From positions 1-64,000 of the forward strand of contig NHNK02000003.1 of assembly GCA_002173415.2 (NCBI GenBank): a DNA stretch of 64,000 bases, given 5' to 3'. The stretch is from Marinomonas agarivorans (lineage in GTDB: Bacteria; Pseudomonadota; Gammaproteobacteria; Pseudomonadales; Marinomonadaceae). Under the pieces are notes generated by a model that saw only the letters and a program-made list of their open reading frames with translations, made no database searches and was not told the DNA's origin. Positions within the stretch are counted from its first letter, which is position 1, and every line of letters begins with the position of its first letter. Shown here one piece after another: positions 45,385 to 54,302 of the stretch. The translations under genes were made by a program, and so were the position numbers.

Positions 45385-45969
45385 CTAACACAGAGACAAC
45401 AAATGTTCGTAGGCGCGTCGCAATTTTATAAAATGTTGTGGGTCACCACCTTTGTCAGGATGAGCATGTTTTATACGTTGGCGATAGGCTTTTTTAATCA
45501 TTTCTTTGGAGCAATTTTCTGATAGCTCCAGTACATCCAAGGCTTTCTGCGTATCGTTACCTTCGTATAATTTACGATAGAAACCTGTTAACAATGCCTC
45601 GACATCGCCTGTCTGGGTTTTGTTATATTCATTCCAATCCAGATAATAAGCCGCTAATTTAGCTTCGGTGGCGTCATCAAGGTGAGTAGTCGATGAAGAG
45701 GTAAGTGAGGCGGTTTGTTGCTCAATAACAATATTTAAAGGCGAAACGCGTAATTTGATTTTATCTTCTTGCCACAGTTGGGTTTGCAAACGATAAAGCG
45801 CGTTCATAATAAGGAAGTGTTTGCGAAATAAGATAAGTTTCTCATCTCCCTCTAATTCAGAAAAAACCTGTGTGGTGAGATCTAATTCTTTCAGCAACTT
45901 GTATTCACTAATCCCAAGCGGGTTTTGTTCCAAAATAGCTAATACAGGCTCAATAAGAGGGTTGTGCAT
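45385..45969 (-). CDS. DnaJ-related J-domain protein
   Basis: About 194 residues from the ATG at 45969 (GGAG upstream). The N-terminal DNAJ-related region has NPLGISEYKLLKELDL and FRKHFLIMNALYRLQTQLW. The C-terminal J domain has KAYRQRIKHAHPDKGGDPQHFIKLRRAYEHLLSL with intact HPD. Unlike DnaJ it has no zinc or G/F region, so it is a specialised DnaK partner; client unknown. Confidence 0.88.
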   Translation of the reverse strand: MHNPLIEPVLAILEQNPLGISEYKLLKELDLTTQVFSELEGDEKLILFRKHFLIMNALYRLQTQLWQEDKIKLRVSPLNIVIEQQTASLTSSSTTHLDDATEAKLAAYYLDWNEYNKTQTGDVEALLTGFYRKLYEGNDTQKALDVLELSENCSKEMIKKAYRQRIKHAHPDKGGDPQHFIKLRRAYEHLLSLC

Positions 45970-46186
45970 CTTATTTTTTCTCCTGTACGTAAGTAACAAA
46001 AATAGAAACAAAGTAAAAAGAGTGTAGTAGAAATCGGTTCGAAGATATCGTTTTTTTTATTTGCTTTCGCGGTTTAATAAAGCAATTAACGGCAATACTG
46101 CCAGCAAAATATCGTCAATAGTGTAGGCTGCTAAAATACGCATCAATCCAATTGAACAGAAACTCATCAAGGGAGCAAAACATACG

Positions 46187-47194
46187 ATGTCGACCACTAC
46201 GCAACCGTTGCGCTTTTATGCAACTGGCATATTAAAAAATCGCCACCTACAAACCTTGTTTGCTCCTTTATTTCGAACAGCCATGCCTTTGTCTGCGGAA
46301 GTAGAAACAGTGGAACTAGACGATGGCGATTTTGTTGATTGTTATTGGCTCAATAAACCAAATGATGGTGAAAAAAAACCGATTGCTGTGTTGTTTCATG
46401 GATTAGAAGGCTCCTTTAAATCCCCTTATATCCAAGGTGTAATGACGACACTAAGTCAACAAGGTTACGCCTGTGTATTGATGCACTTTCGAGGTTGCTC
46501 AGGGCGTCCGAATCGTCTGCCTCGTTCCTACTATGCAGGTGAGACAAAAGATGCCAAACACTGGATAAATCAACTGGCGAATCGATACCCAGCAGCGCCT
46601 TTATTTGCCGCTGGTTACTCACTCGGTGGCAATATGTTATTGAAGCTGTTAGCCGAATACGGTGATAGTGGTCAACCATCGCCTTTTCGTGCTGCGGTGG
46701 CAGTCAGTGCGCCTATGGTATTGGATGATAGCGCTAGAACTATCAGTAAAGGGGTATCGCGTCTATATGAGAGAAACTTACTGCGCTCTTTAAAGCAGAA
46801 GTTGCTGAAGAAATATCAACAACATGACATGGAAAGTCTGATAGGGAAAACACCAAACGACATTAAAAAAATCACTAGTATTCGCCAATTTGATGACTAC
46901 TACACCGCCACTATTCATGGTTTTTCTGACGCACAGATGCTTTATGAAAAAAATAGTGCCAAGCCACTACTCAAGAAAATCCACACCAATACATTAATCG
47001 TTCATGCTCTGGATGACCCATTTATGACCCCTGATGTGTTGCCTGAAAAATGTCTTATCTCTGCAAGGATAGAGCTCGATATTCACACAAAAGGTGGTCA
47101 TGTTGGTTTTGTGATGGGGAGCGTATTTAAGCCTGTTTACTACCTAGACCACAAAGTGCCCGAATTTTTTAACCGCTATTTGAACATTAGTTGA
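46187..47194 (+). CDS. YheT-family alpha/beta hydrolase
   Basis: 335 residues. IAVLFHGLEGSFKSPYIQGVMTTLSQQGY (oxyanion region), the nucleophile elbow AAGYSLGGNMLLKLL, the acid in VHALDDPFMTP and the His in KGGHVGFVMG form the YheT/ABHD1-3 catalytic triad. CHFRGCSG-like MHFRGCSGRPNR is typical. Probable esterase; physiological substrate unknown. Confidence 0.92.
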   Translation: MSTTTQPLRFYATGILKNRHLQTLFAPLFRTAMPLSAEVETVELDDGDFVDCYWLNKPNDGEKKPIAVLFHGLEGSFKSPYIQGVMTTLSQQGYACVLMHFRGCSGRPNRLPRSYYAGETKDAKHWINQLANRYPAAPLFAAGYSLGGNMLLKLLAEYGDSGQPSPFRAAVAVSAPMVLDDSARTISKGVSRLYERNLLRSLKQKLLKKYQQHDMESLIGKTPNDIKKITSIRQFDDYYTATIHGFSDAQMLYEKNSAKPLLKKIHTNTLIVHALDDPFMTPDVLPEKCLISARIELDIHTKGGHVGFVMGSVFKPVYYLDHKVPEFFNRYLNIS

Positions 47195-47315
47195 TCATAG
47201 GTTAGGTGCGAATACTGCCTTTTAGTTTAGTCATAAATGTTTCTTTTTTATGACGCGTCTTTACATTATAGTGTCAGCCTTAAAAAGGCACTTCTCATTC
47301 ATGTTTAATAATTAA

Positions 47316-49274
47316 ATGGTATTTACTATGTTGACTCGTTTACGATCTCGTCTTATTGCGCCAGCAATCATTGGCATTTCCTGCATGACTGCCACCAGTG
47401 TGTATGCAGATACTGTGAATTTACGTGTTATGGAAACGACCGATATCCATATGCACATTCAAGATTACGACTACTATGGCGACAAACAAAGCAACAAAGT
47501 TGGGCTATCCCGTGTTGCAACATTGATTCGTCAGGCTCGCAAAGAAGTTGATAACTCCGTACTAGTTGATAATGGTGATTTGATTCAAGGGACACCACTA
47601 GGTGATTATGTTGCCAAAGGCAAAATTTTACGTTTTGGTGAAGTACACCCTGCATTTAAAGCGATGAACCTGCTTGATTATGATGTTGCTAACATTGGTA
47701 ATCACGAATTTAATTATGGGCTCGACTTTTTAATGAAAGCGCTAAATGGCGCCAACTTTCCTTATATCGCCGCTAATGTTTATGTTGACGATGGCGACGA
47801 TAATGCTGCCAATGACCAAACTTACTTCCAACCATACCTTATTCAAAAGAAAGAAGTTGTTGATACCAAAGGAAAAAAACACACCATCAATATAGGTTAC
47901 ATTGGTTTTGTGCCTCCACAAATCATGACATGGGATAAAGACAACCTGACTGGCAAAGTTATCGCCAAAGACATTGTTGAAACCGCCCAGCGTTATGTGC
48001 CAGAAATGAAAGCGAAGGGCGCCGATGTGATCGTAGCCATTCCCCACAGTGGTATGTATAACACGCCTCGTAAAGGTATGGATGAACATGCTACTTACCA
48101 TCTTGCAAAAGTCGATGGCATCGATGCCATCATGTTTGGTCACTCTCATCGTGTTTTCCCAGGTGACAAAACCTTTGATAACTACGAAGGGGTTGATTCA
48201 ACGAAAGGGACCGTTTTTGGCGTCGCAGCAACCATGCCTGGATTTTGGGGCAGCCACCTTGGCGTGGTTGACCTAGTACTTGAGAAACAATCTAATGGTT
48301 GGGATGTTGTATCAGGAACAGGGTCTGTCAGAGCCATTGCCAAACGTGAAGGGCGTAAACGTATTCCATTAGTCGAAGCCGCAGAAGACATTAACAAAGC
48401 CGTCGCTGTCGAACACGAAGGAACACTAGCCTACATGCGTCAAAAAGTAGGGGAAACGACATCTGATATAAACAGCTTCTTCGCCCTGATTCAGGATGAT
48501 CCATCCATTCAAGTGGTTAATAACGCGCAAACTTGGTACGTGAAAAACATTGTTCGAGGTACCTCTTTTGATGGTTTGCCTATTCTTTCCGCAGGTGCTC
48601 CTTTTAAAGCTGGTGGCCGAGGTGGAGCGGACTATTTTACCGATGTGAAAAAAGGTGACATTGCCCTTAAAAATGTCAGCGATCTCTATATCTACCCTAA
48701 TGATTTAAAAGTGGTGCAACTAACTGGCGCACAAATTATCGAATGGTTAGAGTTTTCCGCAGGGCAGTTTAATCAGATTGATCCTAAATCAAATGCAGAA
48801 CAAGCACTGGTAAATACAAGTTTCCCAACTTACAACTTTGATGTAATTGACGGCATTCAATATCAAATTGATGTGACTCAACCTGCTCGCTATAACAGCA
48901 AAGGTGAAAAAGTGTCAGACAAATATCGTCGTATCAAACAGGTTATGTATCAAGGTAAAGCGATCGACTTGCAACAGAACTTTCTTGTAGCAACCAATAA
49001 TTATCGCGCCGGTGGTGGTGGACACTTCCCTAACCTTGACGGTAGCACGATTGTCATTGACGCACCCGATAAAAACCGTGACGTCGTTGCCAACTATTTG
49101 CTTTCTCGTAGTTCTATTTCACCAAAAGCAGATGGTAACTGGACGTTTGTTGATAGTTTTGGCAAAGCCAAAGTAACCTTTACCAGCTCTCCAAAAGCAA
49201 AGGCAGTGACACCTAGTAATGTGAAGTTTGATAAAGATCTGGAAAGCGGATTTAGCCAGTTTTACTTTAACTAA
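47316..49274 (+). CDS. cpdB: 2',3'-cyclic-nucleotide 2'-phosphodiesterase/3'-nucleotidase
   Basis: 652 residues (or start at 47328; neither has a clear ribosome site). Signal peptide ends near SVYAD. The metallophosphoesterase domain has METTDIHMHI, DNGDLIQGTPLGDY, ANIGNHEFNYGLDFL, IPHSGM and MFGHSHRVFPG. The 5'-nucleotidase C-terminal domain (about 370 on) has SFDGLPILSAGAPFKAGGRGGADYFT and VATNNYRAGGGGHFP. Periplasmic salvage of extracellular nucleotides. Confidence 0.95.
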   Translation: MVFTMLTRLRSRLIAPAIIGISCMTATSVYADTVNLRVMETTDIHMHIQDYDYYGDKQSNKVGLSRVATLIRQARKEVDNSVLVDNGDLIQGTPLGDYVAKGKILRFGEVHPAFKAMNLLDYDVANIGNHEFNYGLDFLMKALNGANFPYIAANVYVDDGDDNAANDQTYFQPYLIQKKEVVDTKGKKHTINIGYIGFVPPQIMTWDKDNLTGKVIAKDIVETAQRYVPEMKAKGADVIVAIPHSGMYNTPRKGMDEHATYHLAKVDGIDAIMFGHSHRVFPGDKTFDNYEGVDSTKGTVFGVAATMPGFWGSHLGVVDLVLEKQSNGWDVVSGTGSVRAIAKREGRKRIPLVEAAEDINKAVAVEHEGTLAYMRQKVGETTSDINSFFALIQDDPSIQVVNNAQTWYVKNIVRGTSFDGLPILSAGAPFKAGGRGGADYFTDVKKGDIALKNVSDLYIYPNDLKVVQLTGAQIIEWLEFSAGQFNQIDPKSNAEQALVNTSFPTYNFDVIDGIQYQIDVTQPARYNSKGEKVSDKYRRIKQVMYQGKAIDLQQNFLVATNNYRAGGGGHFPNLDGSTIVIDAPDKNRDVVANYLLSRSSISPKADGNWTFVDSFGKAKVTFTSSPKAKAVTPSNVKFDKDLESGFSQFYFN

Positions 49275-49341
49275 GATTGCTTGACTGTCACTTAGCTACT
49301 CTCAAAAATCAAAAAAAGAGAGGGCAAAAATAAAAAACAAA

Positions 49342-49381
49342 AAAACCGTCACTTCATCACACTTCAAAGTGGCGGTTTTTT
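49342..49381 (+). terminator. cpdB terminator
   Basis: Arms AAACCGTCACTT and AAGTGGCGGTTT (one G-T pair), ending in a T run near 49381. Converges with the small peptide gene. Confidence 0.88.
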
Positions 49382-49429
49382 CATTTAGTTCATAAGAAAC
49401 ATAATAAGCATCAGAAAAAGGACACTTTA

Positions 49430-49549
49430 TTACCAAGTATCACAAGTGCCTTCAAACCAACACTGTGGCTCATAAGCCTGCACAACCGAAATACTTTGCG
49501 TGAGAACAACCCCAGCAATAAAGAGAAATTTAATCAGTAACCGTTTCAT
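49430..49549 (-). CDS. 39-residue secreted two-cysteine peptide
   Basis: ATG at 49549 with an AAGGAG ribosome site seven bases upstream. Residues 1-25 are a textbook Sec signal peptide (MKRLLIKFLFIAGVVLTQSI, then AxA-like VVQA). The predicted mature part is 14 residues, YEPQCWFEGTCDTW, with two Cys six residues apart and two Trp. A disulfide loop is possible. It lies 38 bases after the OmpW-like gene on the same strand, so it may be co-transcribed with it. No relative known to me; function unknown. Confidence 0.65.
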   Translation of the reverse strand: MKRLLIKFLFIAGVVLTQSISVVQAYEPQCWFEGTCDTW

Positions 49550-49586
49550 TGACTTGCTCCTTCGAATCGTTAAAGCGTCATATGAC

Positions 49587-50240
49587 CTAGAAGGTATAGC
49601 CAACGGCCAGCATAAGCGCAAGAGGATCAATGGTTGCTGAAATATCCTGAACGCCACCAGAGGCCTTAACAGTGGTTTCGATATCAAGGTACCAAGCGGA
49701 TAAGTTAACAAACAAATCATCACTAACGGTAATATCCACTCCTGCTTGAATCGCATAGCCAAACGAATTATCAACGGATACAGTTCTGCCCGCCAGTATC
49801 CCTTTGCCTTCTTCATCTAAAAAAGAGGTGTAGTTAAAACCTGCACCTACATAAGGGCGGATATCACTGTCGGCCTCAGCAAAATAATGCTGTACTGCAA
49901 AAGATAAGGGCAAGTGAGACACTTCTGCGACCACGCCACTTGCCACAGCACCTTTTCCGGCATTACTGACTTCATGGGTAAAAGGCAGGCCTAATAACAC
50001 TTCTAGCCCTGTGGAATCCGAAAGCATATAGGTCACGGTACCAGCAAGGTTAACGTCATTATTTAACTGAAGTTCTCCAATATCATTGGGGTCATCGCTA
50101 CTTTCATTTGGCATCACAGCCCCGAGACCTGCCCTTACAAACACATCGCCCTCTTGATGAGCAAAAGCCATAGCAGAACAAACCAAACTGGAACCTAACA
50201 GCATAAGGGAAGGGAGCTGGGTTAACGTTTTAAAATTCAT
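49587..50240 (-). CDS. OmpW-family outer membrane beta-barrel protein
   Basis: 217 residues from the ATG at 50240 (AAGGATGTAATC upstream). Signal peptide ends at AMAFA. An eight-strand OmpW barrel: GDVFVRAGLGAVMPNESSDDPN, TVTYMLSDSTGLEVLLGLPFTHEV, LPLSFAVQHYFAEADSDIRPYVGAGFNYTSF and the final DPLALMLAVGYTF ending in Phe, the BAM recognition residue. A small hydrophobic-compound channel by family knowledge. Confidence 0.92.
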   Translation of the reverse strand: MNFKTLTQLPSLMLLGSSLVCSAMAFAHQEGDVFVRAGLGAVMPNESSDDPNDIGELQLNNDVNLAGTVTYMLSDSTGLEVLLGLPFTHEVSNAGKGAVASGVVAEVSHLPLSFAVQHYFAEADSDIRPYVGAGFNYTSFLDEEGKGILAGRTVSVDNSFGYAIQAGVDITVSDDLFVNLSAWYLDIETTVKASGGVQDISATIDPLALMLAVGYTF

Positions 50241-50645
50241 GATTACATCCTTATTGAAATAAATAAACAACGTACAGAACAAAACATTGCCTGCACTTTT
50301 ACTATAGTCGACTTTTACTATAGTCAAGGTTAAATGCAGCTCTATTGTTTGAAAAAAAGTGACGTTTGAAAAAAGTAATGTCTGAAAAAAGTAATACGGT
50401 GGAATTGAGAGAAAGATCAGGCAAATAAGTGGATCAATAAAGGTAAATCATCATGCGTTTTACAAGATAAGCGACAGTTATGCTTTTCTCTGTCAGCAAG
50501 ATCATTTTTTTAGGGAGTTAGAGCAAATTTGCTATGAGTGGCTCAGGAGTAAGCCACAGCTCATGATAAAAATACTACAGAACTACATTGGTCTAGTTTT
50601 TCGGATGCGTCATCTGCTGAACTTAATCCGTGTTACAAATGACAC
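50241..50645. other. Non-coding region with two kinds of tandem duplication
   Basis: ACTTTTACTATAGTC is duplicated at 50295-50309 and 50311-50325, overlapping a possible -10 (TATAGT) for the OmpW gene. Three copies of GTYTGAAAAAAGTRA with a 16-17 base period lie at 50347-50395. No gene was seen in the remainder. Confidence 0.7.
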
Positions 50646-51386
50646 TTAGAACTTTATTGGCAGAGCGTCTGTGTCATCTAATACTAGATGTGGCCTTTTG
50701 CTCCGTTTAACGGCTTTGTTTGATATAGCATTATAAGTTAATGTAATTAGTCTTCTAGGGGCGTTACTTAAGTTCGAATTAGAGGCGTGAAGAACATTAG
50801 GATGCATAATTCTTATTTCGCCACTGTGTCCATCCGCATACTGTATACCAACCGTATTGATCCAATCACTAATGTCGTCCTTTGCTGCATATCGTAATGG
50901 ATGAGGTGTATTATGCAGGGAGAATTGAACCTCATTTAGTGTTGATGTATGAGAGCCTTCTATGTACTGAAAACTACCGTTGCCACGGTGAAAATCATCC
51001 AAGTAAATAAGTACATTGACCATATTTGGTTGCGCAATATAGTCTTCTTCATGGTAAGTTGGAAAGTCACGATGCCAGTTCCAGACACCGCCATCGAAAG
51101 CACTTTTTAGATTAATACCAAGCTGGAACACATAAACATCGTCATCTAAAAACGTCATGACAGGGTGTAGAATTTCAGGATGATTGATAATAAAGTTAAA
51201 ATCATCCGTGACCTTGTGTGGGTTTGCAATGCTTCTTGGCGTTTTACCATCTAGTTCATAGAGAATAGTGAATTTATCGCTTTTATTTAGCATATCGTTA
51301 ATATGAGCATTAATAATATCTACTTCGTTTTTTGATAAACCTATGGGCAGTTTAACGATTCCATGTTCAAAGAAGGTTTTTTTCAT
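50646..51386 (-). CDS. PhyH-type Fe(II)/2-oxoglutarate dioxygenase
   Basis: About 246 residues from the ATG at 51386 (AGGGGAAGAA upstream). The iron ligands are WHRDFPTYHEED (HxD) and a distal His in IMHPNVLHASN; an Arg after it (APRRLITLTYNA) would bind 2-oxoglutarate. LIYLDDFHRGNGSFQYIEGSHTS is the usual jelly-roll strand pair. It likely hydroxylates a small molecule or amino acid. The start overlaps the end of the APC permease gene, implying a shared operon. Substrate unknown. Confidence 0.88.
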   Translation of the reverse strand: MKKTFFEHGIVKLPIGLSKNEVDIINAHINDMLNKSDKFTILYELDGKTPRSIANPHKVTDDFNFIINHPEILHPVMTFLDDDVYVFQLGINLKSAFDGGVWNWHRDFPTYHEEDYIAQPNMVNVLIYLDDFHRGNGSFQYIEGSHTSTLNEVQFSLHNTPHPLRYAAKDDISDWINTVGIQYADGHSGEIRIMHPNVLHASNSNLSNAPRRLITLTYNAISNKAVKRSKRPHLVLDDTDALPIKF

Positions 51387-52554
51387 TTCTTCCCCTCGTG
51401 ATATTAACAACAACCAATAGTGCACAAACTAGAATTGAATAGATTAAAAATTTAGCATTGTAGAAAAGAATCAATAACATAAAAATTGACACAATAAATG
51501 CTAGAACTTTAAGTCGAATAATGGATTCCATTTTTATGTAAGCAAAAATAAGAAACACATAAATGAGTGAAAATACGGCACCGACCTGTGAAACAGCAAA
51601 GTTCATTTCTAAAACATTAAACAATAGAAGAAAGGAGACACCAATAAAACAGATCGTCGAAATATACTGAATCTTTAGTGTTGTAAAACCAGTTACTGAG
51701 GTCAATAACGCTGTCATTCCTATATTCCAAGTTATAATGTTTCCAAGTACAGCTAATAAAATAAATGTCGCAGCAATCATTTTATTGCTTCTCATTTCAT
51801 CATCATTGTTGATAAGCCACGACAGCATTTCTGTATCAGGTCCGTTGTTGCTCTCAATAATAGCGATAAAAATAAAGTAGATAAGTAAAGCGGCGGCTGC
51901 ACCAATAATCATTGAAAAAAAGTAGGTATAGTTTTTTTTAGGAAACTTAGTAGCCATAGCCGGCATATTTTCTAACCCTGCAAAGGCTAAGATGGCAATT
52001 AGCAAACCAGAATACATATAATGGGAAACAGAGTCGCTTGAGTAATATTCTTTCTCTACCACGTTAATCATACTATCGACATACAGCACGAAAATAGAAA
52101 TTAGGATGGAGATAACAACAAGGAGTTGCACTTTACTTAAAAAGCCAAAGCTTGAAATATTAAAAAGAAATGAACATACAAAAATTAAGACAAAAACACT
52201 ACTTTCATAGGCGCCATCTAAAAAAAGAGCGCTAATGATTTTTGCACAAAGTACGCCCGCAATCGGTAGACCAATGATTAGAGCTGAAGATAAGAGGGTT
52301 GGGATACTGTTTTTAGCGTGTTTGCCAAGCAAACTGACAACCATGTGATCTAACCCCGCAGAAGGATTTAGTAATGAAATCCTATAAAACATGAAGCTGA
52401 AAAACGCAGCAAACAAAAAACCAAACAGCATGAAATAGTTAGCGTATTCTCCAGTATAATGGATAAGAGAACTGGGTATAAATAAAATACCTGCCCCAAT
52501 AATAGAAGAAAACGCTAATGACGATCCGATTACCAGTCCAATAGTTTTATTCAT
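51367..52554 (-). CDS. APC-superfamily amino acid permease
   Basis: About 395 residues from the ATG at 52554. About eleven membrane helices. The first has GSSLAFSSIIGAGILFIPSSLI, the G-(S/T)-I-x-G-x-G-I-(L/F) substrate motif of the APC family; AFAGLENMPAMATKFPKKNY is the YjeH-like central motif. Probably imports or exports an amino acid. Distinctly AT-rich relative to its neighbours. It overlaps the upstream fragment (52547-52729) and the downstream dioxygenase. Confidence 0.85.
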   Translation of the reverse strand: MNKTIGLVIGSSLAFSSIIGAGILFIPSSLIHYTGEYANYFMLFGFLFAAFFSFMFYRISLLNPSAGLDHMVVSLLGKHAKNSIPTLLSSALIIGLPIAGVLCAKIISALFLDGAYESSVFVLIFVCSFLFNISSFGFLSKVQLLVVISILISIFVLYVDSMINVVEKEYYSSDSVSHYMYSGLLIAILAFAGLENMPAMATKFPKKNYTYFFSMIIGAAAALLIYFIFIAIIESNNGPDTEMLSWLINNDDEMRSNKMIAATFILLAVLGNIITWNIGMTALLTSVTGFTTLKIQYISTICFIGVSFLLLFNVLEMNFAVSQVGAVFSLIYVFLIFAYIKMESIIRLKVLAFIVSIFMLLILFYNAKFLIYSILVCALLVVVNITRGRNEKNLL

Positions 52555-52729
52555 AATTTTCTTTTTTCGAGACACCGCTGTCGCGACAGATAACATCAAT
52601 AATAGGGAGTGTGTTTTTTAGCCAAGTGCCTAAAGCCAAAATATTGAGAGGAGGGAAGCTGTAATCATTCGCAATGGATGCCATAGACACATCATTCCCT
52701 GCGTTAACTAGGTATACTAACTTTTGCAT
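52547..52729 (-). pseudogene. N-terminal fragment of a B12-binding radical SAM protein
   Basis: 60 codons: LVYLVNAGNDVSMASIANDYSFPPLNILALGTWLKNTLP then VICRDSGV. This is the beginning of a cobalamin-binding Rossmann domain as found at the N terminus of B12-dependent radical SAM enzymes (SFPPL-x-I-L). The rest of the enzyme, including CxxxCxxC, is absent; the frame ends at TAA overlapping the permease ATG. AAGGAT precedes the start. Likely a deletion remnant now acting as a translated leader for the permease. Confidence 0.6.
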
Positions 52730-52862
52730 TATGGAAAATCCTTTTTATGTCTACAACTAAGATAAGCATAAAATTCCGGTTATGCAAGATTTTATTTCAT
52801 ACTAGTTGGTATTTTTATTTTGTTGGCTGATTACTGTAAATAAAAATAGTGCCTGTGGAGAT

Positions 52863-52888
52863 AAAAAAGCCGAACAAGTTGTCCGGCT
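52863..52888 (-). terminator. Terminator of the ArgD/AstC-like gene
   Basis: Arms AGCCG (52868-52872) / CGGCT (52884-52888) with inner ACA/TGT, and a U run on the minus strand. Confidence 0.85.
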
Positions 52889-52916
52889 CTTAGCGTTTAA
52901 AAAGACTGTCGCAAGC

Positions 52917-54140
52917 TTATGCCGCCGCGTTTGCCTTGACTACCTTCTCAATGGCTTTTTCAAAACGGGCGAGACCTTCCTTGATATCCGCTTCAGGAAT
53001 GATAAGGGAAGGAGCAAAGCGCACAACGTCAGGGCCTGCAACCAGTAGTAATAACCCTTCTTCAAGTGCTGCACTAACAAAGGCTTTGGCGTTGCCCTTA
53101 TAGCTATCGACCACTTCAGCGCCAATTAATAGACCCATGCCACGTACTTCTTTGAACACTGAGTACTTAGCGTTAATGGCTTCAAGGCCTGCAACAAACA
53201 TATCATGGCGTGATTTCACTCCGTTAAGCACCTCAGGTGTGTCGACGATGTCTAGTACGGCTTCGGCAATTGAGCAAGCCATTGGGTTACCGCCATAGGT
53301 GCTACCATGTGTACCAAAACCTAAACTCTTGGCAGCCGCATCGGTCGCCAACATAGCACCTACTGGGAAACCATTACCTAGTGCTTTTGCGGTTGTCAGT
53401 ACATCAGGCGTTACACCAAGTTGTTGATAAGCGTATAAACTGCCAGTACGGCCAACACCAGATTGCACTTCATCATAAACAAGCAGAGCATTATGCTGAT
53501 CACACAGTTCACGTACTTGTTTGGCAAAGTCAATATCGGCAGGAATAATACCGCCTTCCCCCTGAATAGGCTCCATGACGACAGCACAAGTGCGGTCTGA
53601 AATAAGGGCTTTTAATTGCTCAATGTTATTGTAATCGCAGTGACTAATGCCCTGAGGTGTTGGCTCAAAACCTTCTTTGTACTTGGGTTGGCCTCCTACG
53701 GATACGGTGAACAGGGTGCGACCATGGAAGGACTTAAAGAAGGAAATGATTTCATTTTTTTCTGGGCCAAAATTTTCAAACGCGTAACGGCGAACCAATT
53801 TGAAAGCCGCTTCGTTGGCTTCGCCACCACTGTTGCAGAAAAACACCTTATCGGCGAAGGTTTTTTGCGTTAGTTTTTGTGCCAAACGTAGCGCAGGTTC
53901 GTTGGTCATGACATTGGCAACATGCCAAAATTTGTCGGCCTGTTCGCGCATGACATCAACCAATTTGGGGTGTGAGTGACCCAATGCGGTAACGGCAATA
54001 CCGCCAGCAAAATCAATGTATTCATTGTCGTTGGTATCCCAAACACGAGAGCCTTGTCCTCGCACAGGGATAATACTGGCCGGTGCATAATTTGGGACCA
54101 TTACTTCATCAAACGTTGCTCTCGTTACTTGTTCTGTCAC
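52917..54140 (-). CDS. Acetylornithine/succinylornithine aminotransferase family protein
   Basis: 407 residues with a GTG start after GGAGAAACGACA. Class III PLP aminotransferase: [90 protein letters not shown] and the PLP lysine in [17 protein letters not shown]. It fits ArgD (biosynthesis) or AstC/AruC (arginine catabolism). The neighbouring NAD-glutamate dehydrogenase, ArgR-like regulator and transporter favour a catabolic role, but no other ast gene is in view. Confidence 0.9.
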   Translation of the reverse strand: MTEQVTRATFDEVMVPNYAPASIIPVRGQGSRVWDTNDNEYIDFAGGIAVTALGHSHPKLVDVMREQADKFWHVANVMTNEPALRLAQKLTQKTFADKVFFCNSGGEANEAAFKLVRRYAFENFGPEKNEIISFFKSFHGRTLFTVSVGGQPKYKEGFEPTPQGISHCDYNNIEQLKALISDRTCAVVMEPIQGEGGIIPADIDFAKQVRELCDQHNALLVYDEVQSGVGRTGSLYAYQQLGVTPDVLTTAKALGNGFPVGAMLATDAAAKSLGFGTHGSTYGGNPMACSIAEAVLDIVDTPEVLNGVKSRHDMFVAGLEAINAKYSVFKEVRGMGLLIGAEVVDSYKGNAKAFVSAALEEGLLLLVAGPDVVRFAPSLIIPEADIKEGLARFEKAIEKVVKANAAA

Positions 54141-54256
54141 TGTCGTTTCTCCACGGTTTCAACTTGATATTCAAGTTACATTAATTGAATAAATAAAATG
54201 ACATCAACATACAGTATGACCTTGTGCGTTGATGCCACCTTACTGCTTATTTGCAT

Positions 54257-54290
54257 ATAAATAGCCACATAAATAGCCACATAAATGGCA
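54257..54290. repeat. 12-bp tandem repeat near the gdhB stop
   Basis: ATAAATAGCCAC at 54257-54268 and 54269-54280, and a partial third copy to 54290, between the aminotransferase and the dehydrogenase gene. Confidence 0.85.
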
Positions 54291-54302
54291 ATATTAAAGG
54301 CC

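Noticed and set aside
49550-49816. Upstream extension of the small secreted peptide to 128 codons
   Set aside because: It runs antisense-free but over the OmpW coding end in another frame; the inner ATG at 49549 has AAGGAG and starts a clean signal peptide.
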